From: Bacillota bacterium
GTDB taxonomy: Bacteria > Bacillota > Clostridia > Oscillospirales > Ruminococcaceae
Assembly (NCBI GenBank): GCA_023460035.1
Contig: JAEWRN010000042.1
Coordinates: forward strand, 1-64,000
Length of the DNA: 64,000 nucleotides
Reading direction: 5' to 3'
Positions 43,404 to 50,636 of the stretch are shown here, one piece after another (within the stretch, counting starts at the first letter, position 1; every line of letters starts with the position of its first letter). A model generated the notes under the pieces. It saw only the letters and a program-made list of their open reading frames with translations, searched no databases and was not told the DNA's origin. Position numbers and translations under genes: made by a program.

Positions 43404-45197
43404 TTAACCTTTTGAAATTGCGCCGAACTTGCATTTTTCCATGCAGGCGCCGCACTTGATGCATTTGCTCTGGTCAATGACATGCGGGTTTTTCACCGTG
43501 CCGGTGATGGCGCCGGCCGGGCACACGCGTGCGCACAGGGTGCAGCCGCGGCACTTTACCGGGTCAATGGTGTATTGCAGCAGGCTCTTGCAGACACCGG
43601 CCGGGCACTTTTTGTCCACGATGTGGGCAATGTACTCGTCGCGGAAATACCGCATGGTGGACAGCACCGGGTTCGGGGCTGTCTGGCCAAGGCCGCACAG
43701 CGAGTTTGCCTTGATGAACTGGGCCAGCTCTTCAATGCGGTCAAGGTCTTCCATCTCGCCGCGGCCGTCGGTGATCTTCTCCAGCAGCTCCAACAGGCGC
43801 TTGGTGCCCACACGGCACGGGGTGCACTTGCCGCAGGATTCATCCACGGTGAACTCGAGGAAGAACTTCGCAATATCCACCATGCAGGTGTCCTCGTCCA
43901 TGACAATCAGGCCGCCGGAGCCCATCATCGTGCCGATGGCCAGCAGGTTGTCATAGTCGATGGGGGTGTCGATCAGCTCTGCGGGGATACAGCCGCCGGA
44001 CGGGCCGCCGGTCTGTGCCGCTTTGAACTTTTTGCCGTTCGGGATGCCGCCGCCGATCTCTTCGACGATCTCGCGCAGCGTCGTGCCCATCGGCACCTCA
44101 ACAAGGCCGGTGTTGTGGATTTTGCCGCCCAGCGCGAACACCTTGGTGCCCTTGCTCTTTTCGGTGCCCATCGAGGCAAACCACTCGGCGCCGTTGAGGA
44201 TGATGCGCGGCACGTTTGCGTAGGTTTCGACGTTGTTCAAAATGGTGGGGCTGGCAAACAGGCCCTTCACCGCCGGGAACGGCGGGCGGGGGCGCGGCTC
44301 GCCGCGCTTGCCCTCGATGGAGGTCATCAGCGCGGTCTCTTCGCCGCAGACAAACGCACCGGCGCCCAGCTTTAAATCGACATCAAAGCAGAAATCGGTG
44401 CCAAAAATGTTGTTGCCCAAAAGGCCGTACTCACGCGCCTGGCCAATGGCCACCTTCAGCCGCTTGACGGCAATGGGGTATTCGGCACGCACATAAATGT
44501 AGCCCTGCGTTGCGCCAATGGCGTAAGCCGCAATGGCCATAGCCTCCAGCACGACATGGGGGTCGCCCTCCAGCACCGAGCGGTCCATAAAGGCACCGGG
44601 GTCGCCTTCGTCGGCGTTGCAGCAGACGTACTTTTGCACGTTGCCGCGGTTGCCGGAGGCGAATTTCCATTTGAGGCCGGTGGGGAACCCGGCGCCGCCG
44701 CGCCCGCGCAGGCCGGAGTCGAGCATCGTTTGAATCACTTCGTCCGGGGTCATCTCGGTCAGGGCCTTGCCCAGCGCGCGGTACCCGTCGAACGCGATGT
44801 ACTCGTCGATGTTTTCAGGGTTGATGACACCGCAGTTGCGCAGCGCGACGCGCTGCTGTTTTTTATAAAACTGCGTCTCGGACAGCGAGCGGATTTCGCC
44901 GCCCTCTTTGACGGTCTCGTCGTACAACAAGCGGGTAACGGGGCGGCCCTTAAGCAGGTGCTCGCGCACAATCTCGCCCACATCTTCCACATTGACGCGG
45001 CTGTAAAAGCTGCCTTCGGGGTACACGACCACGATGGGGCCCAGCGCGCACAGGCCGAAACAGCCGGTGTGGATGACCTTTACTTCGTTTTCAAGCCCTT
45101 CGGTCGCAATCTCACGCTCGAAGGCTTCCATGATCTTTGTGCTGCCGGAGGAAGTACAGCCGGTGCCGCCGCAGACCATTACATGGCTTCTATACAT
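43404..45197 (-). CDS. hydB: Hydrogenase NADH-oxidising flavoprotein subunit (NuoF-like)
   Basis: A 597-residue subunit that oxidises NADH and passes electrons to HydA. Residues 1-110 form a thioredoxin-like [2Fe-2S] domain (CGGTGCTSSGS and HTGCFGLCALGP). The NuoF-like FMN/NADH core follows, with GLRGRGGAGFPTGLKW near 170, CNADEGDPGAFMDR near 205 and FVCGEETALMTSIEG near 295. The SCGKCTPCRVGTKR cluster is near 475. The C-terminus (about 540-597) is a two-cluster ferredoxin (CRGCTLCARVCP, CIKCGACMEKCKF). Start 45197 follows GGGGAGGAAG. It lies between the ferredoxin-like gene and hydA, with 17 bases to hydA. Confidence 0.95.
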   Translation of the reverse strand: MYRSHVMVCGGTGCTSSGSTKIMEAFEREIATEGLENEVKVIHTGCFGLCALGPIVVVYPEGSFYSRVNVEDVGEIVREHLLKGRPVTRLLYDETVKEGGEIRSLSETQFYKKQQRVALRNCGVINPENIDEYIAFDGYRALGKALTEMTPDEVIQTMLDSGLRGRGGAGFPTGLKWKFASGNRGNVQKYVCCNADEGDPGAFMDRSVLEGDPHVVLEAMAIAAYAIGATQGYIYVRAEYPIAVKRLKVAIGQAREYGLLGNNIFGTDFCFDVDLKLGAGAFVCGEETALMTSIEGKRGEPRPRPPFPAVKGLFASPTILNNVETYANVPRIILNGAEWFASMGTEKSKGTKVFALGGKIHNTGLVEVPMGTTLREIVEEIGGGIPNGKKFKAAQTGGPSGGCIPAELIDTPIDYDNLLAIGTMMGSGGLIVMDEDTCMVDIAKFFLEFTVDESCGKCTPCRVGTKRLLELLEKITDGRGEMEDLDRIEELAQFIKANSLCGLGQTAPNPVLSTMRYFRDEYIAHIVDKKCPAGVCKSLLQYTIDPVKCRGCTLCARVCPAGAITGTVKNPHVIDQSKCIKCGACMEKCKFGAISKG

Positions 45198-45211
45198 CTG
45201 TCTTCCTCCCC

Positions 45212-45583
45212 TTATTTCTGAAATGCGCCGATGGTGTATTCGTCGACCGGCTTGCCGCCGACGAGATGCTCGCCAACCACTCGGGCCGCTTTTTCGGCTG
45301 TCATTTTTACATAGGTGACTTTTTCTTTGCCGGGCTGGTAAACCTCCACCACCGGCTCGTACTGGCAAATGCCAATGCAGCCGGTCTGGGTGACGGTGAC
45401 GTTGGCAAGCTCACGCCGGGCCACTTCGTCGGTAAAGGCGTTCAGCACCGGGCGCGCGCCGGCGGCAATGCCGCAGGTGGCCATGCCCACTACCACGCGG
45501 ATATTGTTTTCATCCGCCTCCCGCGTGTTGACGATGTTTTTCATTTTATCGCGGATCGCGGCAAGCTCTTCCAAGCTTTTCAT
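45212..45583 (-). CDS. Thioredoxin-like [2Fe-2S] ferredoxin protein of the hydrogenase operon
   Basis: A 123-residue protein with a thioredoxin-like [2Fe-2S] fold, as in NuoE C-terminal halves and clostridial 2Fe-2S ferredoxins. Ligands are spaced as GMATCGIAAGARPV near residue 37 and QTGCIGICQYEP near 70. It probably relays electrons within, or to, the HydABC complex; this is inferred from its position between the ATPase-like gene and hydB. ATG 45583 follows AAAAGGAG and overlaps the stop of the preceding gene by four bases (ATGA), which indicates translational coupling. Confidence 0.88.
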   Translation of the reverse strand: MKSLEELAAIRDKMKNIVNTREADENNIRVVVGMATCGIAAGARPVLNAFTDEVARRELANVTVTQTGCIGICQYEPVVEVYQPGKEKVTYVKMTAEKAARVVGEHLVGGKPVDEYTIGAFQK

Positions 45584-46137
45584 AATATTGTGCTCCTTTT
45601 CAGTAGATTTTCGGTATGCTCACGCAGGTATTGCCGCAAAAACACGGCCACCTGCACATTGGAGAGCGGCACCTCGCCCAGCTGCTCGCGCAGCTCGCGG
45701 GTATCCATGCAAAACGTCTGCCCGTCGGCCCACACGTTGTAACTAAAGTCAAGCGCCGGGTTGCACTGGATCAGCCCCACAATGGTGCCGTCCATATCCC
45801 CCAGCGGCGCAAGGTCAATGTGCCCCAGCTGAAAGTCAGCCATGACGCTGGTGCCCTTGCCCGGGGCCGATGTGATTTGCAGCGACCCCTGTGCTGCCTG
45901 TGCCGCCTGCGCAAAAAACGGCAGGCCCAAGCCTACCTTGCGGGTGGTGCGGGTGGTGTAAAACGGGTCCGTCACGCGCCGGCGCACCTCTTCGCTCATG
46001 CCTTTGCCGTTGTCGGCAATGGTCAGCGTAAGGCGGCGGGCCGCCGTGTCGATACGCACCGAGATCTCAATGCGCGTAGCGCCGGCCGCAACGCTGTTTT
46101 GGGCGATGTCCAGCACATGCATCGAAAGCTCCTGCAT
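45580..46137 (-). CDS. Histidine-kinase-like ATPase domain protein in the hydrogenase operon
   Basis: A 185-residue protein whose first 120 residues form a GHKL ATPase domain without any dimerisation/phosphoacceptor or sensor region. Visible boxes are N (HVLDIAQNSVAAGATRIEI), G1 (IADNGKGMS), a central DPFYTTRTTRKVGLGLPFF and G3 (SAPGKGTSVMADF). The C-terminal 65 residues are unassigned. Such stand-alone GHKL proteins accompany many clostridial HydABC loci, where they are thought to belong to a regulatory relay with DRTGG, PHP and a hydrogenase-like sensor. All of those are encoded in the divergent cluster. ATG 46137 follows AAAAGGAG. Function unproven. Confidence 0.85.
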   Translation of the reverse strand: MQELSMHVLDIAQNSVAAGATRIEISVRIDTAARRLTLTIADNGKGMSEEVRRRVTDPFYTTRTTRKVGLGLPFFAQAAQAAQGSLQITSAPGKGTSVMADFQLGHIDLAPLGDMDGTIVGLIQCNPALDFSYNVWADGQTFCMDTRELREQLGEVPLSNVQVAVFLRQYLREHTENLLKRSTIL

Positions 46138-46180
46138 GAAACCGCTCCTTTTGCTTGGCAGGCCCCGCCTGCCGCAGTAT

Positions 46181-46669
46181 TCAGTATTTTGCCAGAATTG
46201 AGTCGATCTCGTCACCGGTCAGGCGGCCGTAAACGTCGTCGTTCACCGTCATAACCGGGGCAAGGCCGCACGCGCCGATGCAGCGGCAGGCATCCAGGCT
46301 GAACTTGCCGTCGGCCGTGCACTCGCCGCCCTTGATGCCCAGCTTTTCCTGCAGCTTTTCATAAATCTTGCCGCTGCCTTTTACATAGCAGGCGGTGCCG
46401 AGGCAGACTGAAACTTTGTACTGCCCCTTGGGTTTTAAACTGAACTGCGAATAAAATGTTGCGATACCGTAAATCTCCTCCAGTGGAACATCCAGCTCCT
46501 GTGCCAGAATCCGCTGTACTTCAATGGGCAGATAGCCGTAGACCTCCTGCGCGTACTGCAGCGCAGGCATGGCGACGCCCGGCATGTCCTTGTGCTCGGA
46601 CAGCCAGCCTCTCAGCTTCTGCTCCTGTTCCGGCGTGCCCGTAAAGGGCACTGTTGTTACATGCGCCAT
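46181..46669 (-). CDS. hydC: NuoE-like hydrogenase subunit
   Basis: A 162-residue NuoE-family subunit with an N-terminal helical bundle (YAQEVYGYLPIEVQRILAQ, EEIYGIATFYSQFSLKPKG) and a thioredoxin-like [2Fe-2S] domain. The ligands lie in VCLGTACYVKG and ACRCIGACGLAP. It corresponds to HydC of trimeric NADH-linked hydrogenases, placing a [2Fe-2S] cluster next to the HydB flavin. It is the first gene of the leftward hydrogenase operon; a minus-strand TATAAT lies about 55 bases upstream. Confidence is high for the family; the HydC name rests on the locus. Confidence 0.94.
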   Translation of the reverse strand: MAHVTTVPFTGTPEQEQKLRGWLSEHKDMPGVAMPALQYAQEVYGYLPIEVQRILAQELDVPLEEIYGIATFYSQFSLKPKGQYKVSVCLGTACYVKGSGKIYEKLQEKLGIKGGECTADGKFSLDACRCIGACGLAPVMTVNDDVYGRLTGDEIDSILAKY

Positions 46670-46723
46670 ACAAAAAGTCCTCCCTTTCTTGCATTTCGCT
46701 TGCGCGAAAATCCAGACAGGGTA

Positions 46724-46729
46724 ATTATA
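46724..46729 (-). promoter_or_regulatory. Possible -10 element of the hydrogenase operon
   Basis: A minus-strand TATAAT lies 55 bases upstream of the hydC start; no good -35 accompanies it (TGGAAT at 17 bases). The 243-base gap it shares with the divergent operon is AT-rich. Confidence 0.45.
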
Positions 46730-46810
46730 TCAAAAAAAATGTTTCTATTCCATCGTTTTTTCATGTAATTCGTTACAACATTGTGAAAATTTTATCGGAT
46801 TTTTTGTACA

Positions 46811-46839
46811 TTGCGTTCATTTCGCTTCTGATTTATAAT
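46811..46839 (+). promoter_or_regulatory. Predicted promoter of the divergent hydrogenase-associated operon
   Basis: TTGCGT (46811-46816), 17-base spacer, perfect TATAAT (46834-46839); the first start codon is at 46912 after AAAGGAGG. Confidence 0.7.
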
Positions 46840-46911
46840 AAATGTGGAAAAATTTTGTTTTTCCTACCAAATTAGTAAACTTTTTCGCCCCGCCGCCCAA
46901 AGGAGGCCCTT

Positions 46912-47271
46912 ATGAAAATCAACGACATTTTATCCATCCTTGACGCGCGCCTTTTGACCCCAAACGCAGACCTTACCCGCGATGTGCACACTGCCTGTGG
47001 CAGTGACATGATGAGTGATGTGCTGGCCTTTGTAAAAGACCAGTCAGTGCTGGTGACCGGGCTGAACAACCCGCAGGTCGTGCGCACCGCAGACATGATG
47101 GATATGATTTGCATCGTGTTTGTGCGCGGCAAAGAGCCCGACGCGGGTATTTTGGCGCTGGCGCAGGAGCGGGACATTGCCGTGCTGTGCACCCGGCACA
47201 CAATGTTTACAGCCTGCGGCCTGTTGTACGCGCATGGCCTGAGAGGCGGTGTGGGCAGCGATGGCGATTGA
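46912..47271 (+). CDS. DRTGG domain-containing protein
   Basis: A 119-residue stand-alone DRTGG-type domain protein. Its character is seen in HTACGSDMMSDVLAFVKDQSVLVTG near residue 27 and VRTADMMDMICIVFVRGKEPD near 58. DRTGG domains accompany CBS or PTA domains elsewhere and are thought to bind small ligands, but the function is unknown. It is the first gene of a rightward operon facing the HydABC operon and overlaps the next gene by 11 bases. A second, related small protein is encoded at 49142. AAAGGAGG precedes ATG 46912. Confidence 0.85.
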   Translation: MKINDILSILDARLLTPNADLTRDVHTACGSDMMSDVLAFVKDQSVLVTGLNNPQVVRTADMMDMICIVFVRGKEPDAGILALAQERDIAVLCTRHTMFTACGLLYAHGLRGGVGSDGD

Positions 47272-47695
47272 AAGTGAGCCGATTCACCTGCATTACGAGG
47301 TGCCGGGCAACGATTTTACCCGGGCAGGCGAAGCGAGTGCCGACCTGAAAGCCCGGCTGAAAGCGCTGGGTTTCCCACCCACGGCGGTGCGGCGGGTGGC
47401 CATTGCGCTGTACGAGGGCGAAATCAACCTTGCCATCCACGCACACGGCGGGCACATTGATGTGTCGGTCACCCCGCAGCGCATCGACATGCTGCTGTGG
47501 GACGAGGGCCCCGGCATTGCGGATATTCCGCTTGCGATGAGCGAGGGGTATTCCACCGCGCCTGACGAAGTGCGCAGCCTGGGGTTTGGCGCAGGTATGG
47601 GGCTGCCGAACATGAAAAAGTATACCGATGAATTTGAGCTGACCTCCACCGTGGGGGCCGGCACCCGCATTGCAATGGCGGTGCATGTAAGCTGA
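47261..47695 (+). CDS. Anti-sigma-factor-type (GHKL) ATPase
   Basis: A 144-residue GHKL ATPase of the RsbW/SpoIIAB-like kinase group. Nucleotide-site boxes are N (RRVAIALYEGEINLAIHAHG), G1 (LLWDEGPGIADI) and G2/G3 (GFGAGMGLPNMKKYTDEF, STVGAGTRIAM). Members phosphorylate antagonist proteins or bind sigma factors; no STAS partner or sigma factor is encoded nearby, so the target is unknown. ATG 47261 is preferred (GTGGG five bases upstream); GTG 47249 is in frame. It overlaps the preceding DRTGG gene. A 33-base hairpin (47728-47760) separates it from the next gene. Confidence 0.85.
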   Translation: MAIESEPIHLHYEVPGNDFTRAGEASADLKARLKALGFPPTAVRRVAIALYEGEINLAIHAHGGHIDVSVTPQRIDMLLWDEGPGIADIPLAMSEGYSTAPDEVRSLGFGAGMGLPNMKKYTDEFELTSTVGAGTRIAMAVHVS

Positions 47696-47727
47696 CGCAC
47701 CCCGCCCTGCGGGCCGGTACTGTGACG

Positions 47728-47760
47728 GTGCGGCATGGCCCGCCGGGCCTTTTGCCGCAC
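47728..47760 (+). other. Intra-operon hairpin
   Basis: GTGCGGCA and TGCCGCAC (47728-47735 / 47753-47760) with an inner GGCCC/GGGCC pairing. No T run follows, so it is not a terminator. It could be an RNA processing or stability element between the ATPase and hydrogenase-like genes. Confidence 0.4.
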
Positions 47761-47808
47761 GGTATTGTTGCGGGGGCAGCGCCCCGCTTTGCAAAGGAGA
47801 GTTTGCCT

Positions 47809-49152
47809 GTGCGCGAGTTTTTTCATTCGGTCACGCTGGACCGGGATAAATGCAAGGGTTGTATCAACTGCATCAAGCGCTGCCCCACCGAGGCCATTCG
47901 GGTGCGGGACGGCAAGGCGGTCATCAGCCCGGAACGCTGTATCGACTGCGGCGAATGCATCCGCATCTGCCCGCACCATGCAAAGCAGCCCATTGTTGAC
48001 CCGCTGTCGGTGATTGACACTTTTGAGTACACCATTGCGCTGCCGGCGCCCAGCCTGTACGCGCAGTTTAACAATTTAGAGGACACCGACATTGTGCTGA
48101 GCGCACTGTGCGACATTGGGTTTGACGAAGTATATGAGGTCGCGCGTGCCGCAGAGCTGGTGAGTGAGGCGACACGGCGGTACCTGATGCGGCCCGACGT
48201 GCAAAAGCCGGTCATCAGCTCTGCCTGCCCGGCCGTGTCGCGGCTGATCCGGGTGCGCTTCCCCGAGCTGGTGGACCATGTGCTGCCGTTTGTGGCGCCC
48301 GTAGAGCTGGCAGCGCGTTTGGCCAAAGAGGAGGCCTTGCGGGTGACCGGCCTTGCGCCGGAGCAGATCGGCACAATTTTCATCAGCCCCTGCCCCGCCA
48401 AGGTGACGGCGATGCGCATGCCGCTGGGCAGCGACAAAAGCTGGATTGACGCGGTGGTTGCCATCAAGGACATCTACCCGCCGCTGCTGCACGCGATGAA
48501 AAAGGCAAAGCCCCGCGCGCTGGCGGACAGCGGGCGCATCGGCATCGGGTGGGCAGAGTCCGGCGGCGAAGCGGCCGGGCTGATTTCGACCGAGCGCTAC
48601 CTTGCGGCGGACGGCATTGAAAACGTGATCAAGGTGCTGGAGGACCTAGAGGACGAAAAGCTGGGCGAGCTGGAATTTGTAGAGCTTGCCGCCTGTGCGG
48701 GCGGCTGTGTGGGCGGGGTGCTGACGGTGGAAAACCCCTACATCGCAAAGGCCAAGCTGAAGCGGCTGCGCCGCTATTTGCCGGTGAGCCGCAACCATTT
48801 GGGCGCTGCCCTGCCAAGCGAAGTGCTGTGGGACAGGCCGATGGAATACCAGCCCGTGCTGGAGCTGGGCGCCGACACGACCGAAAGCTTTGCCCGCTAC
48901 ACCGAAATGCAAAAGCTGGTGGCCGCACTGCCCGGGCTGGACTGCGGCAGCTGCGGCGCGCCCACCTGCCAGGCGCTGGCAGAGGACATTGTAAAGGGCG
49001 AAGCCGATTTTGAAGACTGCGTGGTGCTGATGCGCGAGCGGATGGAAAACGTGCTGAAAGTATTAAAAATTGACAAACCAGGCTGGGGGCTGGCCCGCAA
49101 GGGCACCCAGCCGGAAGAGGAACCAGAGGAGGACCCACCCCATGACGACTGA
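47809..49152 (+). CDS. Hydrogenase-like iron-sulfur protein (putative redox sensor)
   Basis: A 447-residue protein. Residues 1-60 form a two-[4Fe-4S] ferredoxin domain (CKGCINCIKRCPTEA; CIDCGECIRICPHHAK). Residues 70-360 resemble the [FeFe] hydrogenase H-domain with altered loops: L1-like SSACPAVSRLIRV, L2-like SPCPAKVTAM and L3-like AACAGGCVGG. The four ligand-type Cys remain, but the usual flanking residues do not. Residues about 375-430 are a four-Cys [4Fe-4S] domain (LDCGSCGAPTCQALAEDI). The tail is acidic. It is probably a redox- or H2-responsive sensor rather than a productive hydrogenase, by analogy with sensory HydS-type proteins. The start is GTG 47809 after AAAGGAGAG. Confidence 0.82.
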   Translation: MREFFHSVTLDRDKCKGCINCIKRCPTEAIRVRDGKAVISPERCIDCGECIRICPHHAKQPIVDPLSVIDTFEYTIALPAPSLYAQFNNLEDTDIVLSALCDIGFDEVYEVARAAELVSEATRRYLMRPDVQKPVISSACPAVSRLIRVRFPELVDHVLPFVAPVELAARLAKEEALRVTGLAPEQIGTIFISPCPAKVTAMRMPLGSDKSWIDAVVAIKDIYPPLLHAMKKAKPRALADSGRIGIGWAESGGEAAGLISTERYLAADGIENVIKVLEDLEDEKLGELEFVELAACAGGCVGGVLTVENPYIAKAKLKRLRRYLPVSRNHLGAALPSEVLWDRPMEYQPVLELGADTTESFARYTEMQKLVAALPGLDCGSCGAPTCQALAEDIVKGEADFEDCVVLMRERMENVLKVLKIDKPGWGLARKGTQPEEEPEEDPPHDD

Positions 49153-49477
49153 AGAACTTTGCACCCGGTGTGGCTTTGTGCCGGCGTTTGACCTGCCCGC
49201 CCCCGCGCGGCAGGTGACCGGCGGGTTTTGCGGCGACTTGCTGTCGTGGGCCATGGGCCGCGCGTGCGAGGGCAGTGCCTGGTGCACCGTGATGGGCAGC
49301 ATCAACGCCGTGGCGGTGGCAAGCCTTGCCGACACGGCCGTGCTGGTGCTGTGCCACAGCGCGGTGCTGATGGACGACGCAAAACAGCGCGCCGCCCAGC
49401 AGGGCATCAACGTGGTGCTGACTGACCTGCCGGAGTTTGAAGCCGCCGCGGCGATTGCAAAACAGCTGGGCCTGTAA
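49142..49477 (+). CDS. Small DRTGG-like protein
   Basis: A 111-residue protein related in pattern to the DRTGG protein at 46912: GGFCGDLLSWAMGRACEGSAWCTV followed by INAVAVASLADTAVLVLCHSAVLMDD. It begins with an unusual Cys pair (TEELCTRCGFVPAFDLP) that could bind a metal. ATG 49142 follows AGGAGG and overlaps the hydrogenase-like gene by 11 bases, so the two are coupled. Together with the first DRTGG gene it may form a heteromeric ligand sensor; this is inference. Confidence 0.78.
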   Translation: MTTEELCTRCGFVPAFDLPAPARQVTGGFCGDLLSWAMGRACEGSAWCTVMGSINAVAVASLADTAVLVLCHSAVLMDDAKQRAAQQGINVVLTDLPEFEAAAAIAKQLGL

Positions 49478-49513
49478 GCAGCCGCGCGGTAGCTTGTGAA
49501 AGGGGGGTGTATT

Positions 49514-50218
49514 TTGACACCGGTTTATGATTTGCATCTGCACTCGTGTCTGTCCCCCTGTGCCGAAAACGAAATGACCCCCGCGTCGATTGCGGGGTTT
49601 GCCAAGCTGTGCGGGCTGCAGCTCATCGCGCTGACCGACCACAACTCGGCCGAAAACCTGCCCGCCATGGCAGCCGCCTGCCGGGCCTATGGGGTGGCGC
49701 TGCTGCCGGGCATGGAGGTGAACACCGCAGAGGAAATTCACCTGCTGTGCTATTTTGCCACGGTAGAGGCGGCGCTTACCTTTTCGCGTGCGCTGTACGA
49801 CACGCTGCCGTCGGTAAAAAATAACGAGGCCGTGTTTGGCAGCCAGCTGGTGGTGGATGCCGACGACACGGTGCTGCGCCGGGTGCCAAAGCTGCTGCTT
49901 TCGGCCTGCGGGTGGTCGCTGGAGGAGACCGCCGCCCGCTGCCGGGCCCTTGGCGGCGTGCCGGTGCCCGCCCATGTGGACCGCGACAGCTATTCGGTGC
50001 TGTCGGTGCTGGGCCTGCTGCCGCCACAGCCCGCGTTTTGCGCGGTGGAACTGCACGACCCTGCGCAGCTGTCCGCCCTTTTGCAAACCGGGCGGCTGCC
50101 GGGCGGGCTGGAAGTGCTTTGCAGCTCGGACGCGCACCGCCTTGCCGACGTGACCGAGCGCCCGTTTCGGCTTTGCGAAACTTCGGTTTTACAACCGCTG
50201 CTGCATGGGGTATACTAA
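49514..50218 (+). CDS. PHP domain phosphoesterase-like protein
   Basis: A 234-residue PHP domain protein. Metal-binding motifs are YDLHLHSCLSPCAENEMTP (HxH near residue 8), LTDHNSAEN near 40, the Glu of GMEVNTAEEIHLL near 70, and CSSDAHRL near 206. PHP proteins hydrolyse phosphoesters; the substrate here is unknown. The start is TTG 49514, six bases after AAAGGGGGG, and it begins exactly at the conserved domain. It ends the hydrogenase-associated operon (DRTGG, ATPase, Fe-S sensor, DRTGG, PHP), a set known from other clostridial HydABC loci and usually proposed to be regulatory. Confidence 0.88.
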   Translation: MTPVYDLHLHSCLSPCAENEMTPASIAGFAKLCGLQLIALTDHNSAENLPAMAAACRAYGVALLPGMEVNTAEEIHLLCYFATVEAALTFSRALYDTLPSVKNNEAVFGSQLVVDADDTVLRRVPKLLLSACGWSLEETAARCRALGGVPVPAHVDRDSYSVLSVLGLLPPQPAFCAVELHDPAQLSALLQTGRLPGGLEVLCSSDAHRLADVTERPFRLCETSVLQPLLHGVY

Positions 50219-50303
50219 AACAAAGAGAGGCAAGCCCGCGCACCGCCCTGTATTTTGCCTGCGCCGGCTTGCCCGCTGATTTTACCGACAAGGGGTAGTT
50301 GCC

Positions 50304-50558
50304 ATGTCTTTCTTTTATTTAAACCAGACTCTCGGCAGTTTGGGCTTTTTTGCGCGGGGCATCGCCGGCATCGGCGTGCTGGTGTGGGCCTATTTTTACA
50401 GCAACAAAACGCCAAAGCTGAAAAAAGCACTGATTATTTTATCCTGCGTATTTGGCGCCCTATTGCTGCTGCGCCTGGTTTTCAGCATTTTAAGCTTGTG
50501 GACAGGCTGGGCGCTTTACCCTTATTTTTCGGCGCCGCACCAGTATTACTGGGGCTAA
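50304..50558 (+). CDS. Small membrane protein, unknown
   Basis: An 84-residue protein I do not recognise. It has two hydrophobic helices (residues 14-33 and 43-68) joined by a basic turn (NKTPKLKK), and an aromatic-rich C-terminus (FSAPHQYYWG). AAGGGG lies eleven bases before ATG 50304, a little far. It is followed by a strong bidirectional terminator. It may be cotranscribed with the PHP gene 85 bases upstream, or be independent. Confidence 0.6.
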   Translation: MSFFYLNQTLGSLGFFARGIAGIGVLVWAYFYSNKTPKLKKALIILSCVFGALLLLRLVFSILSLWTGWALYPYFSAPHQYYWG

Positions 50559-50576
50559 AGGGGGTACTAAAATTAC

Positions 50577-50627
50577 AAAAAAGAACCACCGCAGTGGCCT
50601 TTCTGGCTGCATGCGGTGGTTCTTTTT
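50577..50627 (+). terminator. Bidirectional terminator
   Basis: Outer arms AAAGAACCACCGCA and TGCGGTGGTTCTTT with A and T runs, between the convergent small membrane protein and GT2 genes. Confidence 0.8.
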
Positions 50628-50636
50628 GTCTTATTT

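Noticed and set aside
41593..43407. 604-codon open frame on the plus strand opposite hydA
   Set aside because: hydA has all hydrogenase motifs on the other strand; the antisense frame resembles no family and is rich in His/Ala/Gly as expected for a shadow.
47809..49152. Active hydrogenase large subunit
   Set aside because: L1, L2 and L3 all depart from the catalytic consensus although Cys are kept; annotated as hydrogenase-like sensor instead.
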